From Drosophila miranda (lineage: Eukaryota; Arthropoda; Insecta; Diptera; Drosophilidae): a stretch of DNA of 64,000 nucleotides. The number at the start of each line of letters is the position of its first letter. The first letter of the stretch is position 1. Both the position numbers and the translations under genes were made by a program. The stretch covers positions 8,453,001 through 8,517,000 of the forward strand of contig NW_022881614.1 in the NCBI RefSeq assembly GCF_003369915.1, given 5' to 3'. This document shows positions 48,028 through 61,895 of the stretch, in pieces. The notes beneath the pieces were generated by a model. The model searched no databases and was not told the origin of the DNA. It saw only the letters and a list, made by a program, of their open reading frames with translations.

Positions 48028-48991
48028 CTAGTTCCACTATTTTAATTATGGTTTGCTAAAGAAAATATTGAAAGTGTCCCTCAAGACCTAATGTTTGACC
48101 AGGAAAGAAAGATCTGTCCACTTTTTCAAACATTTAAGATTATTATAATTAATGTAAACTAGGCGCATAATGGGGAACCATGGGCATTTTTGAGAGATGT
48201 GAAACGTCGATTGGACAAACGATAAAATAAACAATTTGTCTGCTTTGGCAAATATTTTGATACTCAACAGACACGCAGTTGGTTTTGGCGGGAACCTTTT
48301 GAATTGAATTTTCTTGTCAAAATTGTGTAGTGTACTGTTTTTTAATCCCAATATCGTTTCTGGGTCTTTCGTTCAACGGTTTCCGGGTCAGAGGCTCACG
48401 AATACAATTATTGATGAGCATATGAATGGGAAAATTATGCATTAATGACTATGAACTATACAATTCTTAAATAAGCTGCTTTTATAGTATTGCTAGTTAG
48501 GCTTGCAAAATGAAATAAAGTTCATATATATATAGTTGCACATATATAATTTAAGCGCATTAACATAAATATGAGCCTCTATATGTCACGATTTTACTAT
48601 TTTTAAATATATTTAATTCTATAATTTATTTTAAACACCATGTCTAGCTCACACACCTTGCAAATTTGTATGCTTTTTGTAGAATTTTCCAGTATTTTTC
48701 AAGACGCGCTTTGGAGTCACCCTCTTGTCCAATGCAGCAATGTACAAATTTAATTTTATAAGCAATAAAATAAAAGGTGTCCTTAGAATTAACCAATCTT
48801 GTTGAGAGTAGATTCATCAATCGGATACAATTATTTTTCCAAGGAAGGGGGTCCCAGCTGGCTAGTAATATTGAACCGAATATAGAAAACGAGGAGTATG
48901 ATGGAGTTTGGTATATTATTGGTATTTTTTGAAACTGTGAAGTGTATTTCGGTATATTTCTGAGCAAGCCAGCTGGCGCAGATTTCATTTT

Positions 48992-49356
48992 TATACCCGA
49001 TACTCAAAATGAGTATTGGGGTATATTAGATTTGTGGTAAAAGTGGATGTGTGTAACGTCCAGAAGGAATAGTTTCCGACCCCATAAAGTATATATATTC
49101 TTGATCAGCATCAATAGCCGAGTCGATTGAGCCATGTCTGTCTGTCCGTCCGTCTGTCCGTCCGTCTGTCCGTCTCATTCAGCGCCTAGTGCTCAAAGAC
49201 TATAAGAGCTAGAGCAACGATGTTTTGTATCCAGACTTCTGTGATATGTCACTGCTACAAAAATATTTCAAAACTTCGCCCCGCCCACTTCCGCCCCCAC
49301 AAAGGACGAAAATCTGTGGCATCCACAATTTTAAAGATACGAGAAAACCAAAAACC
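48992..49356 (+). mobile_element. Truncated DINE-1 of unit 7
   Basis: Same breakpoint as in the other units. Confidence 0.8.
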
Positions 49357-51366
49357 AATTTCTATTTGGCGCTTAAGTTTGGTGGGATTTTTTTGGGATT
49401 TCCTCTGATGGGATTTTTCCTCGCCACAATGTCCTTTTTCAGCTCAACAGTGTCCCAACATTCAATTTGTATGGGCCAGACTCATGCAACATTTTGGATA
49501 CCCTGGGGAAATGGATGTTCTAGAATTGTTAATATGTTTGTCATCCCAGGCAAAAACAATTTATTTTTAATATATTTTATTATTATTCAATATTATTTAA
49601 TATTATTTTCAATATTTCAACGATATTTTAAAGCTTATTGTCTTCTTGGTCCCTACAAGAATAGGTATCAGGATCGAGATATATATACAAAACACTCATC
49701 ATATACATGAATATGTCTAAAAAAATGTAAATTTGAGAAAAGGTCTTTATTAGTTACGTTTTATCTTCATATCAATATTTATACTTTCATATAAAATTAA
49801 CAAAATAGTGTGTACAAAGGCCTATACTACGGCTTACACGCAATATAGCGACTCTTTTTTTTTGTGAACTTTTTCATTTTAACCTTTTTTACAATAAATA
49901 CAATAAAAGCAAGGATTAAAAACTATCCAATCTTGTAGAAAATTTATTCATCAACAGGATAAAACTATGTGGGCATTGCTGAGAGATTTAGTTAGTCAGC
50001 AGTATTCAAGGGAATATCAAAATTGAGCAATTTCCTTTTTCGTTTGTTTTGACATACCTATTTCGCTACTTGTTTTTTGTTTGACTTATTTCGCTAAAAC
50101 CTGTTTTTACGCAAAATCCAATAAAAGCAAGTATTAAGAATAAGCCAGTTAAGTAAAAAATTGATTGATAAAGCGTATAAAATTATGTGGGCCTGGCTAA
50201 ATGTTCTATATAGCTAGTAATATTTGTCGGAATATCAAAAACGAGGAATATGTAAAATAGAACTTGAATTCGTCAGTTTATTTACGGTATATTTTTAAAA
50301 TGAGGCGGTATATTTCGGTGCTGTTCTGAGGGTCATACTGTAGAAATACTGGTTTTCGCCGCGCTCCCATGGTATTTTTGTCAATTTCATCAATCTATTA
50401 ATTTAATTTTCAATGCTATATAGAAATCCAATAAAAGCAAGTATTTCGAATAGGCCAATCATGTATAGAATTGATTCATCAATCGTACAAAATTGAGTGG
50501 GCATGGCTAAATGTTCTATATAGATAGTATTATTCAACGGAACAAAGAACTGGTCGTTTTTTGAATTGAATTTGAGTTCGCCACAGTTCGCTTTAGCAAC
50601 AATGAGTCCTATTCCATACACACTGTTGCGGCAACATTTCCTTGGATACCGTATTTTAGTCAAAATAAAATACATTAAGGTAATTAAAAGAAGCAATCTT
50701 GTAAAAAATGTATTTATCTATGGGATAAAGCTAAGTGGGCATCTATATAGCTTGAAATATAGGCAACACCCGATTCGCCGCAGTTTCGCTTTTGCAATAA
50801 TGAGTCTCATTCCATACACAAACATGTTGCTAATTCCATGCACACATAACCTGGGGGAAATTGGATGTTATAGATTTGTGAATATGTTTGTCTTCCAAGG
50901 CTCAGTAGGTATCAGGATCGAGATAAATATATACAAGATACTAATAATACACATGAATAAGTCAAAAACATATCAATTTGAGAAAAGGTCTTAATAAATT
51001 GCGGTTGATCTACATATAAAATTAACGAAATAGGGTGCACAAAGGCCTATACACGTATCATGTCTTCAAATACTAGCAACATTGCGACTGTTTTTTTTGT
51101 TGAACTATTTTGTTTAAACCTTGTTTTAGTCAAAATACAATAAAAGCAAGGACTAAAAACTAACCAATTGTGTAGAAAATGTATTCATCAATGAGCTAAA
51201 ATTATGTGGGCACGGCTAAATGTTCTATATAGCTGGTAATATTCGACGGAATATCAAAAACGAGGAATATATAAAATAGAACTTGAATTCGTCAGTATAT
51301 TTACGGTATATTTTTAAAATGAGACGGTGTATTTTGGTATATTTCTAAGAGTCCGACCGTATATTT

Positions 51367-51391
51367 GATCGATAGGTTCACGGTAACACTG
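51367..51391 (+). promoter_or_regulatory. DRE-like plus Motif-1-like promoter, copy 7
   Basis: CGGTAACACTG at 51381-51391. The base after GATCGATA is changed (GATAGG instead of GATAAG). Confidence 0.5.
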
Positions 51392-51653
51392 ATAAGGTAA
51401 ATAAATATTTCGTAAATAAATAAATTAATAGATCCGATTTATGTAAATCTGGAGAGATTCAAGTCCCTGCTACTGCTGAAGTGAACGCCGGATTGTCCTC
51501 TCCCCGTGCGCTGCAGGCTGTGCTGCTTGGCGTGGTGGTGATAGTGGGCGTAAAAGTGGGTCCAACTCCTGCTAATAGATACAAAAACACAGATTTGTGA
51601 CAACGAATCCAAAGGCCAAACTGACCAATCAGTCAAACAAAAAACCACGGAAC

Positions 51654-52622
51654 ATGTAAATAATGTTGAAAATGTTCGTAAAAATTTATACTTACCACCT
51701 CATTGTATACAGGGGCAAACACAGAACTGCGCAGCAAGATGCCATATTCATCGCATTTATGGAGAGACACCCAATGATAGCCAAAAACTACCTCAAGGGT
51801 GATAAGCTGGCAGCTGAAGCCGCCTGGAAGCGGCTTTCAAAGGAGTTAAATAGCGTGGGTCCGCCTGTCAAAGAAGTTTGTGAGTGGAAAAGAGTAAGTG
51901 CCGAGCAATTGCGCTATGTTCCGTCATCTCACTTGGCTCTTGATAGGTATGGAAAGACTGGAAAAGCTGCATTCGTCAAAAGATTAACAATAACAGGCTG
52001 GAAGATTCAAATGCCTGCGGCAAAGGCTCGCTGTATCAGGATACACTCCCTGCTCTAGAGGATGCAGTGGCCGTGATCTGTGACTTGTATGATAAGCCCG
52101 ACAGAGTAGTCGAATCTCGTCCAAAGGCACGGCCTGAAATTTCCAACCGTTTGCAACTGCAGGACATCAAGACCGACCACGACGAGGTCACAGCCACAGA
52201 TGACGGTAAGACAAAAATATCAAGCCGCAAAAAATGTATACTATTTTTTTTTATGTAAAGATGATGAGGAAGAAGATGACTGCTCCAGCCGGATCAATGA
52301 CAGACATATGGGCGTGAAATTGGAGCGCACTAGCACTTCGCAAACTCCATCTGCCAAAAAGCGCAAGCTGGTTCAAAATGATGTAAATGAATTAGAAATT
52401 GAACACGAGAGCACGGTGCCGATGCTAATGGACATTGCAAAGGAGCTGCGGGACATGAATAGACAAACTCGCTTGAACGCCCAGCGCACAGAAGCCAATA
52501 CGGACGCGCTTTTGGCTCTAGGCACACAGATCTCAGACCTAATGCAGCAACAGCTCAAGGAGCGCAAGCGTCTTAATGCTATAATGGAGAAATTTGTTCT
52601 CAAAATCGAAACAACCGACTAA
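51654..52622 (+). CDS. Myb/SANT-like protein, copy 7
   Basis: Exons: AT 51654-51655, exon 2 51713-51893, exon 3 51947-52205, exon 4 52261-52622. Open, 267 residues, with one Lys to Gln change in exon 3 (CAA near 51977). Intron 3 is 55 nt instead of 57, so it must be spliced to keep frame. Confidence 0.75.
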
Positions 52623-53582
52623 CTAGTTCCACTATTTTAATTATGGTTTGCTAAAGAAAATATTGAAAGTGTCCCTCAAGACCCAATGTTTGACCAGGAA
52701 AGAAAGATCTGTCCACTTTTTCAAACATTTAAGATTATTATAATTAATGTAAACTAGGCGCATATTGGGGAACCATGGGCATTTTTGAGAGATGTGAAAC
52801 GTCGATTGGCCAAACGATAAAATAAACAATTTGTCTGCTTTGGCAAAATATTTGCCAACAGACACGCAGTTGGTTTTGGCGGGAACCTTTTGAATTGAAT
52901 TTTCTTGTCAAAATTGTGTAGTGTACTGTTTTTTAATCCCAATATCGTTTCTGGGTCTTTCGTTCAACGGTTTCCGGGTCAGAGGCTCACGAATACAATT
53001 ATTGATGAGCATATGAATGGGAAATTATGAATTAATGACTATGAACTATACAATTCTTAAATAAGCTGCTTTTATAGTATTGCTAGTTAGGCTTGCAAAA
53101 TGAAATAAAGTTCATATATATATAGTTGCACATATATAATTTAAGCGCATTAACATAAATATGAGCCTCTATATGTCACGATTTTACTATTTTTAAATAT
53201 ATTTAATTCTATAATTTATTTTAAACACCATGTCTAGCTCACACACCTTGCAAATTTGTATGCTTTTTGTAGAATTTTCCAGTATTTTTCAAGACGCGCT
53301 TTGGAGTCACCCTCTTGTCCAATGCAGCAATGTACAAATTTTAATTTTATAAGCAATAAAATAAAAGGTGTCCTTAGAATTAACCAATCTTGTTGAGAGT
53401 AGATTCATCAATCGGATACAATTATTTTTCCAAGGAAGGGGGTCCCAGCTAGCTAGTAATATTGAACCGAATATAGAAAACGAGGAGTATGATGGAGTTT
53501 GGTATATTATTGGTATTTTTTGAAACTGTGAAGTGTATTTCGGTATATTTCTGAGCAAGCCAGCTGGCGCGGATTTCATTTT

Positions 53583-53947
53583 TATACCCGATACTCAAAA
53601 TGAGTATTGGGGTATATTAGATTTGTGGTAAAAGTGGATGTGTGTAACGTCCAGAAGGAATCGTTTCCGACCCCATAAAGTATATATATTCTTGATCAGC
53701 ATCAATAGCCGAGTCGATTGAGCCATGTCTGTCTGTCCGTCCGTCCGTCTGTCCGTTTGTCCGTCCCCTTCAGCGCCTAGTGCTCAAAGACTATAAGAGC
53801 TAGAGCAACGATGTTTTGTATCCAGACTTCTGTGATATGTCACTGCTACAAAAATATTTCAAAACTTCGCCCCGCCCACTTCCGCCCCCACAAAGGACGA
53901 AAATCTGTGGCATCCACAATTTTAAAGATACGAGAAAACCAAAAACC
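53583..53947 (+). mobile_element. Truncated DINE-1 of unit 8
   Basis: Same breakpoint as in the other units. Confidence 0.8.
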
Positions 53948-55073
53948 AATTTCTATTTGGCGCTTAAGTTTGGTGGGATTTTTTTGGGATTTCCTCTGAT
54001 GGGATTTTTCCTCGCCACAATGTCCTTTTTCAGCTCAATAGTGTCCCAACATTCAATTTGTATGGGCCAGACTCATGCAACATTTTGGATACCCTGGGGA
54101 AATGGATGTTCTAGAATTGTTAATATGTTTGTCATCCCAGGCAAAAACAATTTATTTTCAATATATTTTAATATTATTCAATATTATTTAATATTATTTT
54201 CAATATTTCAACGATATTTTAAAGCTTATTGTCTTCTTGGTCCCTACAAGAATAGGTATCAGGATCGAGATATATATACAAAACACTCATCATATACATG
54301 AATATGTCTAAAAAAAATGTAAATTTGAGAAAAGGTCTTTATTAGTCACGTTTTATCTTCATATCAATATTTATACTTTCATATAAAATTAACAAAATAG
54401 TGTGTACAAAGGCCTATACTACGGCTTACACGCAATATAGCGACTCTTTTTTTTGGTGAACTTTTTCGTTTTAACCTTTTTTTACAATAAATACAATAAA
54501 AGCAAGGATTAAAAACTATCCAATCTTGTAGAAAATTTATTCATCAACAGGATAAAACTATGTGGGCAACTATGTTGCTGAGAGATTTAGTTAGTCAGCA
54601 TTATTCAAGGGATATCAAAATTGAGCATTTTCCTTTTTCGTTTGTTTTGATAGACCTATTTCGCTACTTGTTTTTTATTTGACTTATTTTGCTAAAACCT
54701 TTTTTTACGCAAAATCCAATTAAAGCAAGTATTAAGAATAAGCCAGTTAAGTAAAAAATTGATTGATAAAGCGTATAAAATTATGTGGGCCTGGCTAAAT
54801 GTTCTATATAGCTAGTAATATTCGTCGGAATATCAAAAACGAGGAATATGTAAAATAGAACTTGAATTCGTCAGTATATTTACGGTATATTTTTAAAATG
54901 AGGCGGTATATTTCGGTGCTGTTCTGAGGGTCATACTGTAGAAATACTGGTTTTCGCCGCGCTCCCATGGTATTTTTGTCAATTTCATCAATCTATTAAT
55001 TTAATTTTCAATGCTATATAGAAATCCAATAAAAGCAAGTATTTCGAATAGGCCAATCATGTATAAAATTGAT

Positions 55074-55229
55074 TCATCAATCGTACAAAATTGAGTGGGC
55101 ATGGCTAAATGTTCTGTATAGATAGTATTATTCAACGGAACAAAGAACTGGTCATCAATCGTACAAAATTGAGTGGGCATGGCTAAATGTTCTGTATAGA
55201 TAGTATTATTCAACGGATCAAAGAACTGG
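55074..55229 (+). repeat. 78-bp tandem duplication
   Basis: Two copies of TCATCAATCGTACAAAATTG... to AAGAACTGG with a period of 78 bp and one base difference (GGAACAAAG versus GGATCAAAG). Found only in this unit. Confidence 0.9.
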
Positions 55230-56042
55230 TCGTTTTTTGAATCGATTTTGAGTTCGCCACAGTTCGCTTTAGCAACAATGAGTCCTATTCCATACACACT
55301 GTTGCGGCACCATTTCCTTGAAAACTGTATTTTAGTCAAAATAAAATACATTAAGGTAATTAAAAGAAGCAATCTTGTAAAAAATGTATTTATCTATGGG
55401 ATAAAGCTAAGTGGGCATCTATATAGCTTGAAATATAGGCAACACCCGATTCGCCGCAGTTTCGCTTTTGCAATAATGAGTCTCATTCCATACACAAACA
55501 TGTTGCTAATTCCATGCACACATAACCTGGGGGAAATTGGATGTTATAGATTTGTGAATATGTTTGTCTTCCAAGGCTCAGTAGGTATCAGGATCGAGAT
55601 AAATATATACAAGATACTAATAATACACATGAATAAGTCAAAAACATATCAATTTGAGAAAAGGTCTTAATAAATTGCGGTTGATCTACATATAAAATTA
55701 ACGAAATAGGGTGCACAAAGGCTTATACACGTATCATGTCTTCAAATACTAGCAACATTGCGACTGTTTTTTTTGTTGAACTATTTTGTTTAAACCTTGT
55801 TTTAGTCAAAATACAATAAAAGCAAGGACTAAAAACTAACCAATTGTGTAGAAAATGTATTCATCAATGAGCTAAAATTATGTGGGCACGGCTAAATGTT
55901 CTATATAGCTGGTAATATTCGACGGAATATCAAAAACGAGGAATATATAAAATAGAACTTGAATTCGTCAGTATATTTACGGTATATTTTTAAAATGAGA
56001 CGGTGTATTTTGGTATATTTCTAAGAGTCCGACCGTATATTT

Positions 56043-56067
56043 GATCGATAGGTTCACGGTAACACTG
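56043..56067 (+). promoter_or_regulatory. DRE-like plus Motif-1-like promoter, copy 8
   Basis: CGGTAACACTG at 56057-56067, with the same GATAGG variant as copy 7. Confidence 0.5.
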
Positions 56068-56329
56068 ATAAGGTAAATAAATATTTCGTAAATAAATAAA
56101 TTAATAGATCCGATTTATGTAAATCTGGAGAGGTTCAAGTCCCTGCTACTGCTGAAGTGAACGCCGGATTGTCCTCTCCCCGTGCGCTGCAGGCTGTGCT
56201 GCTTGGCGTGGTGGAGATAGTGGGCGTAAAAGTGGGTCCAACTCCTGCTAATAGATACAAAAACACAGATTTGTGACAACGAATCCAAAGGCCAAACTGA
56301 CCAATCAGTCAAACAAAAAACCACGGAAC

Positions 56330-57298
56330 ATGTAAATAATGTTGAAAATGTTCGTAAAAATTTATACTTACCACCTCATTGTATACAGGGGCAAACACAG
56401 AACTGCGCAGCAAGATGCCATATTCATCGCATTTATGGAGAGACACCCAATGATAGCCAAAAACTACCTCAAGGGTGATAAGCTGGCAGCTGAAGCCGCC
56501 TGGAAGCGGCTTTCAAAGGAGTTAAATAGCGTGGGTCCGCCTGTCAAAGAAGTTTGTGAGTGGAAAAGAGTAAGTGCCGAGCAATTGCGCTATGTTCCGT
56601 CATCTCACTTGGCTCTTGATAGGTATGGAAAGACTGGAAAAGCTGCATTCGTAAAAAGATTAACAATAACAGGCTGGAAGATTCAAATGCCTGCGGCAAA
56701 GGCTCGCTGTATCAGGATACACTCCCTGCTCTAGAGGATGCAGTGGCCGTGATCTGTGACTTGTATGATAAGCTCGACAGAGTAGTCGAATCTCGTCCAA
56801 AGGCACGTCCTGAAATTTCCAACCGTTTGCAACTGCAGGACATCAAGACCGAGCACGACGAGGTCACAGCCACAGATGACGGTAAGACAAAAATATCAAG
56901 CCGCAAAAAATGTATACTATTTTTTTTTATGTAAAGATGATGAGGAAGAAGATGACTGCTCCAGCCGGATCAATGACAGACATATGGACGTGAAATTGGA
57001 GCGCACTAGCACTTCGCAAACTCCATCTGCCAAAAAGCGCAAGCTGGTTCAAAATGATGTAAATGAATTAGAAATTGAACACGAGAGCACGGTGCCGATG
57101 CTAATGGACATTGCAAAGGAGCTGCGGGACATGAATAGACAAACTCGCTTGAACGCCCAGCGCACAGAAGCCAATACGGACGCGCTTTTGGCTCTAGGCA
57201 CACAGATCTCAGACCTAATGCAGCAACAGCTCAAGGAGCGCAAGCGTCTTAATGCTATAATGGAGAAATTTGTTCTCAAAATCGAAACAACCGACTAA
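56330..57298 (+). CDS. Myb/SANT-like protein, copy 8
   Basis: Exons: AT 56330-56331, exon 2 56389-56569, exon 3 56623-56881, exon 4 56937-57298. Open. Three private changes: Pro to Leu (CTC near 56773) and Asp to Glu in exon 3, and G165D in exon 4. Intron 3 is 55 nt as in copy 7. Confidence 0.75.
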
Positions 57299-58262
57299 CT
57301 AGTTCCACTATTTTAATTATGGTTTGCTAAAGAAAATATTGAAAGTGTCCCTCAAGACCCAATGTTTGACCAGGAAAGAAAGATCTGTCCACTTTTTCAA
57401 ACATTTAAGATTATTATAATTAATGTAAACTAGGCGCATAATGGGGAACCATGGGCATTTTTGAGAGATGTGAAACGTCGATTGGCCAAACGATAAAATA
57501 AACAATTTGTCTGCTTTGGCAAATATTTTGATACTCAACAGACACGCAGTTGGTTTTGGCGGGAACCTTTTGACTTGAATTTTCTTGTCAAAATTGTGTA
57601 GTGTACTGTTTTTTAATCCCAATATCGTTTCTGGGTCTTTCGTTCATCGGTTTCCGGGTCAGAGGCTCACGAATGCAATTATTGATGAGCATATGAATGG
57701 GAAATTATGCATTAATGACTATGAACTATACAATTCTTAAATAAGCTGCTTTTATAGTATTGCTAGTTAGGCTTGCAAAATGAAATAAAGTTCATATATA
57801 TATAGTTGCACATATATAATTTAAGCGCATTAACATAAATATGAGCCTCTATATGTCACGATTTTACTATTTTTAAATATATTTAATTCTATAATTTATT
57901 TTAAACACCATGTCTAGCTCACACACCTTGCAAATTTGTATGCTTTTTGTAGAATTTTCCAGTATTTTTCAAGACGCGCTTTGGAGTCACCCTCTTGTCC
58001 AATGCAGCAATGTACAAATTTTAATTTTATAAGCAATAAAATAAAAGGTGTCCTTAGAATTAACCAATCTTGTTGAGAGTAGATTCATCAATCGGATACA
58101 ATTATTTTTCCAAGGAAGGGGGTCCCAGCTAGCTAGTAATATTGAACCGAATATAGAAAACGAGGAGTATGATGGAGTTTGGTATATTATTGGTATTTTT
58201 TGAAACTGTGAAGTGTATTTCGGTATATTTCTGAGCAAGCCAGCTGGCGCGGATTTCATTTT

Positions 58263-58627
58263 TATACCCGATACTCAAAATGAGTATTGGGGTATATTAG
58301 ATTTGTGGTAAAAGTGGATGTGTGTAACGTCCAGAAGGAATCGTTTCCGACCCCATAAAGTATATATATTCTTGATCAGCATCAATAGCCGAGTCGATTG
58401 AGCCATGTCTGTCTGTCCGTCCGTCCGTCTGTCCGTCTGTCCGTCCCCTTCAGCGCCTAGTGCTCAAAGACTATAAGAGCTAGAGCAACGATGTTTTGTA
58501 TCCAGACTTCTGTGATATGTCACTGCTACAAAAATATTTCAAAACTTCGCCCCGCCCACTTCCGCCCCCACAAAGGACGAAAATCTGTGGCATCCACAAT
58601 TTTAAAGATACGAGAAAACCAAAAACC
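58263..58627 (+). mobile_element. Truncated DINE-1 of unit 9
   Basis: Same breakpoint as in the other units. Confidence 0.8.
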
Positions 58628-60637
58628 AATTTCTATTTGGCGCTTAAGTTTGGTGGGATTTTTTTGGGATTTCCTCTGATGGGATTTTTCCTCGCCACAA
58701 TGTCCTTTTTCAGCTCAACAGTGTCCCAACATTCAATTTGTATGGGCCAGACTCATGCAACATTTTGGATACCCTGGGGAAATGGATGTTCTAGAATTGT
58801 TAATATGTTTGTCATCCCAGGCAAAAACAATTTATTTTCAATATATTTTAATATTATTCAATATTATTTAATATTATTTTCAATATTTCAACGATATTTT
58901 AAAGCTTATTGTCTTCTTGGTCCCTACAAGAATAGGTATCAGGATCGAGATATATATACAAAACACTCATCATATACATGAATATGTCTAAAAAAATGTA
59001 AATTTGAGAAAAGGTCTTTATTAGTTACGTTTTATCTTCATATCAATATTTATACTTTCATCTAAAATTAACAAAATAGTGTGTACAAAGACCTATACTA
59101 CGGCTTACACGCAATATAGCGACTCCTTTTTTTGGTGAACTTTTTCGTTTTAACCTTTTTTTACAATAAATACAATAAAAGCAAGGATTAAAAACTATCC
59201 AATCTTGTAGAAAATTTATTCATCAACAGGATAAAACTATGTGGGCATTGCTGAGAGATTTAGTTAGTCAGCATTATTCAAGGGATATCAAAATTGAGCA
59301 ATTTCCTTTTTCGTTTGTTTTGATAGACCTATTTCGCTACTTGTTTTTTGTTTGACTTATTTCGCTAAAACCTCTTTTTACGCAAAATCCAATAAAAGCA
59401 AGTATTAAGAATAAGCCAGTTAAGTAAAAAATTGATTGATAAAGCGTATAAAATTATGTGGGCCTGGCTAAATGTTCTATATAGCTAGTAATATTCGTCG
59501 GAATATCAAAAACGAGGAATATGTAAAATATAACTTGAATTCGTCAGTTTATTTACGGTATATTTTTAAAATGAGGCGGTATATTTCGGTGCTGTTCTGA
59601 GGGTCATACTGTAGAAATACTGGTTTTCGCCGCGCTCCCATGGTATTTTTGTCAATTTCATCAATCTATTAATTTAATTTTCAATGCTATATAGAAATCC
59701 AATAAAAGCAAGTATTTCGAATAGGCCAATCATGTATAGAATTGATTCATCAATCGTACAAAATTGAGTGGGCATGGCTAAATGTTCTATATAGATAGTA
59801 TTATTCAACGGAACAAAGAACTGGTCGGTTTTTGAATCGAATTTGAGTTCGCCACAGTTCGCTTTAGCAACAATGAGTCCTATTCCATACACACTGTTGC
59901 GGCAACATTTCCTTGAAAACCGTATTTTAGTCAAAATAAAATACATTAAGGTAATTAAAAGAAGCAATCTTGTAAAAAATGTATTTATCTATGGGATAAA
60001 GCTAAGTGGGCATCTATATAGCTTGAAATATAGGCAATACCCGATTCGCCGCAGTTTCGCTTTTGCAATAATGAGTCTCATTCCATACACAAACATGTTG
60101 CTAATTCCATGCACACATAACCTGGGGGAAATTGGATGTTATAGATTTGTGAATATGTTTGTCTTCCAAGGCTCAGTAGGTATCAGGATCGAGATAAATA
60201 TATACAAGATACTAATAATACACATGAATAAGTCAAAAACATATCAATTTGAGAAAAGGTCTTAATAAATTGCGGTTGATCTACATATAAAATTAACGAA
60301 ATAGGGTGCACAACGGCCTATACACGTATCATGTCTTCAAATACTAGCAACATTGCGACTGTTTTTTTTGTTGAACTATTTTGTTTAAACCTTGTTTTAG
60401 TCAAAATACAATAAAAGCAAGAACTAAAAACTAACCAATTGTGTAGAAAATGTATTCATCAATGAGCTAAAATTATGTGGGCACGGCTAAATGTTCTATA
60501 TAGCTGGTAATATTCGACGGAATATCAAAAACGAGGAATATATAAAATAGAACTTGAATTCGTCAGTATATTTACGGTATATTTTTAAAATGAGACGGTG
60601 TATTTTGGTATATTTCTAAGAGTCCGACCGTATATTT

Positions 60638-60662
60638 GATCGATAAGTTCACGGTAACACTG
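60638..60662 (+). promoter_or_regulatory. DRE-like plus Motif-1-like promoter, copy 9
   Basis: CGGTAACACTG at 60652-60662 with GATCGATAAG upstream. Confidence 0.5.
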
Positions 60663-60924
60663 ATAAGGTAAATAAATATTTCGTAAATAAATAAATTAAT
60701 AGATCCGATTTATGTAAATCTGGAGAGATTCAAGTCCCTGCTACTGCTGAAGTGAACGCCGGATTGTCCTCTTCCCGTGCGCTGCAGGCTGTGCTGCTTG
60801 GCGTGGTGGAGATAGTGGGCGTAAAAGTGGGTCCAACTCCTGCTAATAGATACAAAAACACAGATTTGTGAGAACGAATCCAAAGGCCAAACTGACCAAT
60901 CAGTCAAACAAAAAACCACGGAAC

Positions 60925-61895
60925 ATGTAAATAATGTTGAAAATGTTCGTAAAAATTTATACTTACCACCTCATTGTATACAGGGGCAAACACAGAACTG
61001 CGCAGCAAGATGCCATATTCATCGCATTTATGGAGAGACACCCAATGATAGCCAAAAACTACCTCAAGGGTGATAAGCTGGCAGCTGAAGCCGCCTGGAA
61101 GCGGCTTTCAAAGGAGTTAAATAGCGTGGGTCCGCCTGTCAAAGAAGTTTGTGAGTGGAAAAGAGTAAGTGCCGAGCAATTGCGCTATGTTCCGTCATCT
61201 CACTTGGCTCTTGATAGGTATGGAAAGACTGGAAAAGCTGCATTCGTAAAAAGATTAACAATAACAGGCTGGAAGATTCAAATGCCTGCGGCAAAGGCTC
61301 GCTGTATCAGGATACACTCCCTGCTCTAGAGGATGCAGTGGCCGTGATCTGTGACTTGTATGATAAGCCCGACAGAGTAGTCGAATCTCGTCCAAAGGCA
61401 CGTCCTGAAATTTCCAACCGTTTGCAACTGCAGGACATCAAGACCGACCACGACGAGGTCACAGCCACAGATGACGGTAAGACAAAAATATCAAGCCGCA
61501 AAAAATGTATGTACTATTTTTTTTTATGTAAAGATGATGAGGAAGAAGATGACTGCTCCAGCCGGATCAATGACAGACATATGGGCGTGAAATTGGAGCG
61601 CACTAGCACTTCGCAAACTCCATCTGCCAAAAAGCGCAAGCTGGTTCAAAATGATGTAAATGAATTAGAAATTGAAAACGAGAGCACGGTGCCGATGCTA
61701 ATGGACATTGCAAAGGAGCTGCGGGACATGAATAGACAAACTCGCTTGAACGCCCAGCGCACAGAAGCCAATACGGACGCGCTTTTGGCTCTAGGCACAC
61801 AGATCTCAGACCTAATGCAGCAACAGCTCAAGGAGCGCAAGCGTCTTAATGCTATAATGGAGAAATTTGTTCTCAAAATCGAAACAACCGACTAA
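60925..61895 (+). CDS. Myb/SANT-like protein, copy 9
   Basis: Exons: AT 60925-60926, exon 2 60984-61164, exon 3 61218-61476, exon 4 61534-61895. Open, 267 residues, one private change H196N. Intron 3 is back to 57 nt although the leader is of the copy 7/8 type, which suggests exchange between unit types. Confidence 0.75.

Larger units (their letters stand above)
44438..48991 (+). repeat. Array unit 6, 4554 bp
   Basis: Standard length, without the 210-bp deletion. It carries the same broken gene as unit 5. Confidence 0.9.
48992..53582 (+). repeat. Array unit 7, 4591 bp
   Basis: From here on the units carry the variant leader (ACTCCTGCTAATAGATAC) also seen in copy 2, so two sub-families of units exist. 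Confidence 0.9.
53583..58262 (+). repeat. Array unit 8, 4680 bp
   Basis: The longest unit, partly because of a 78-bp tandem duplication at 55074-55229. Confidence 0.9.
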
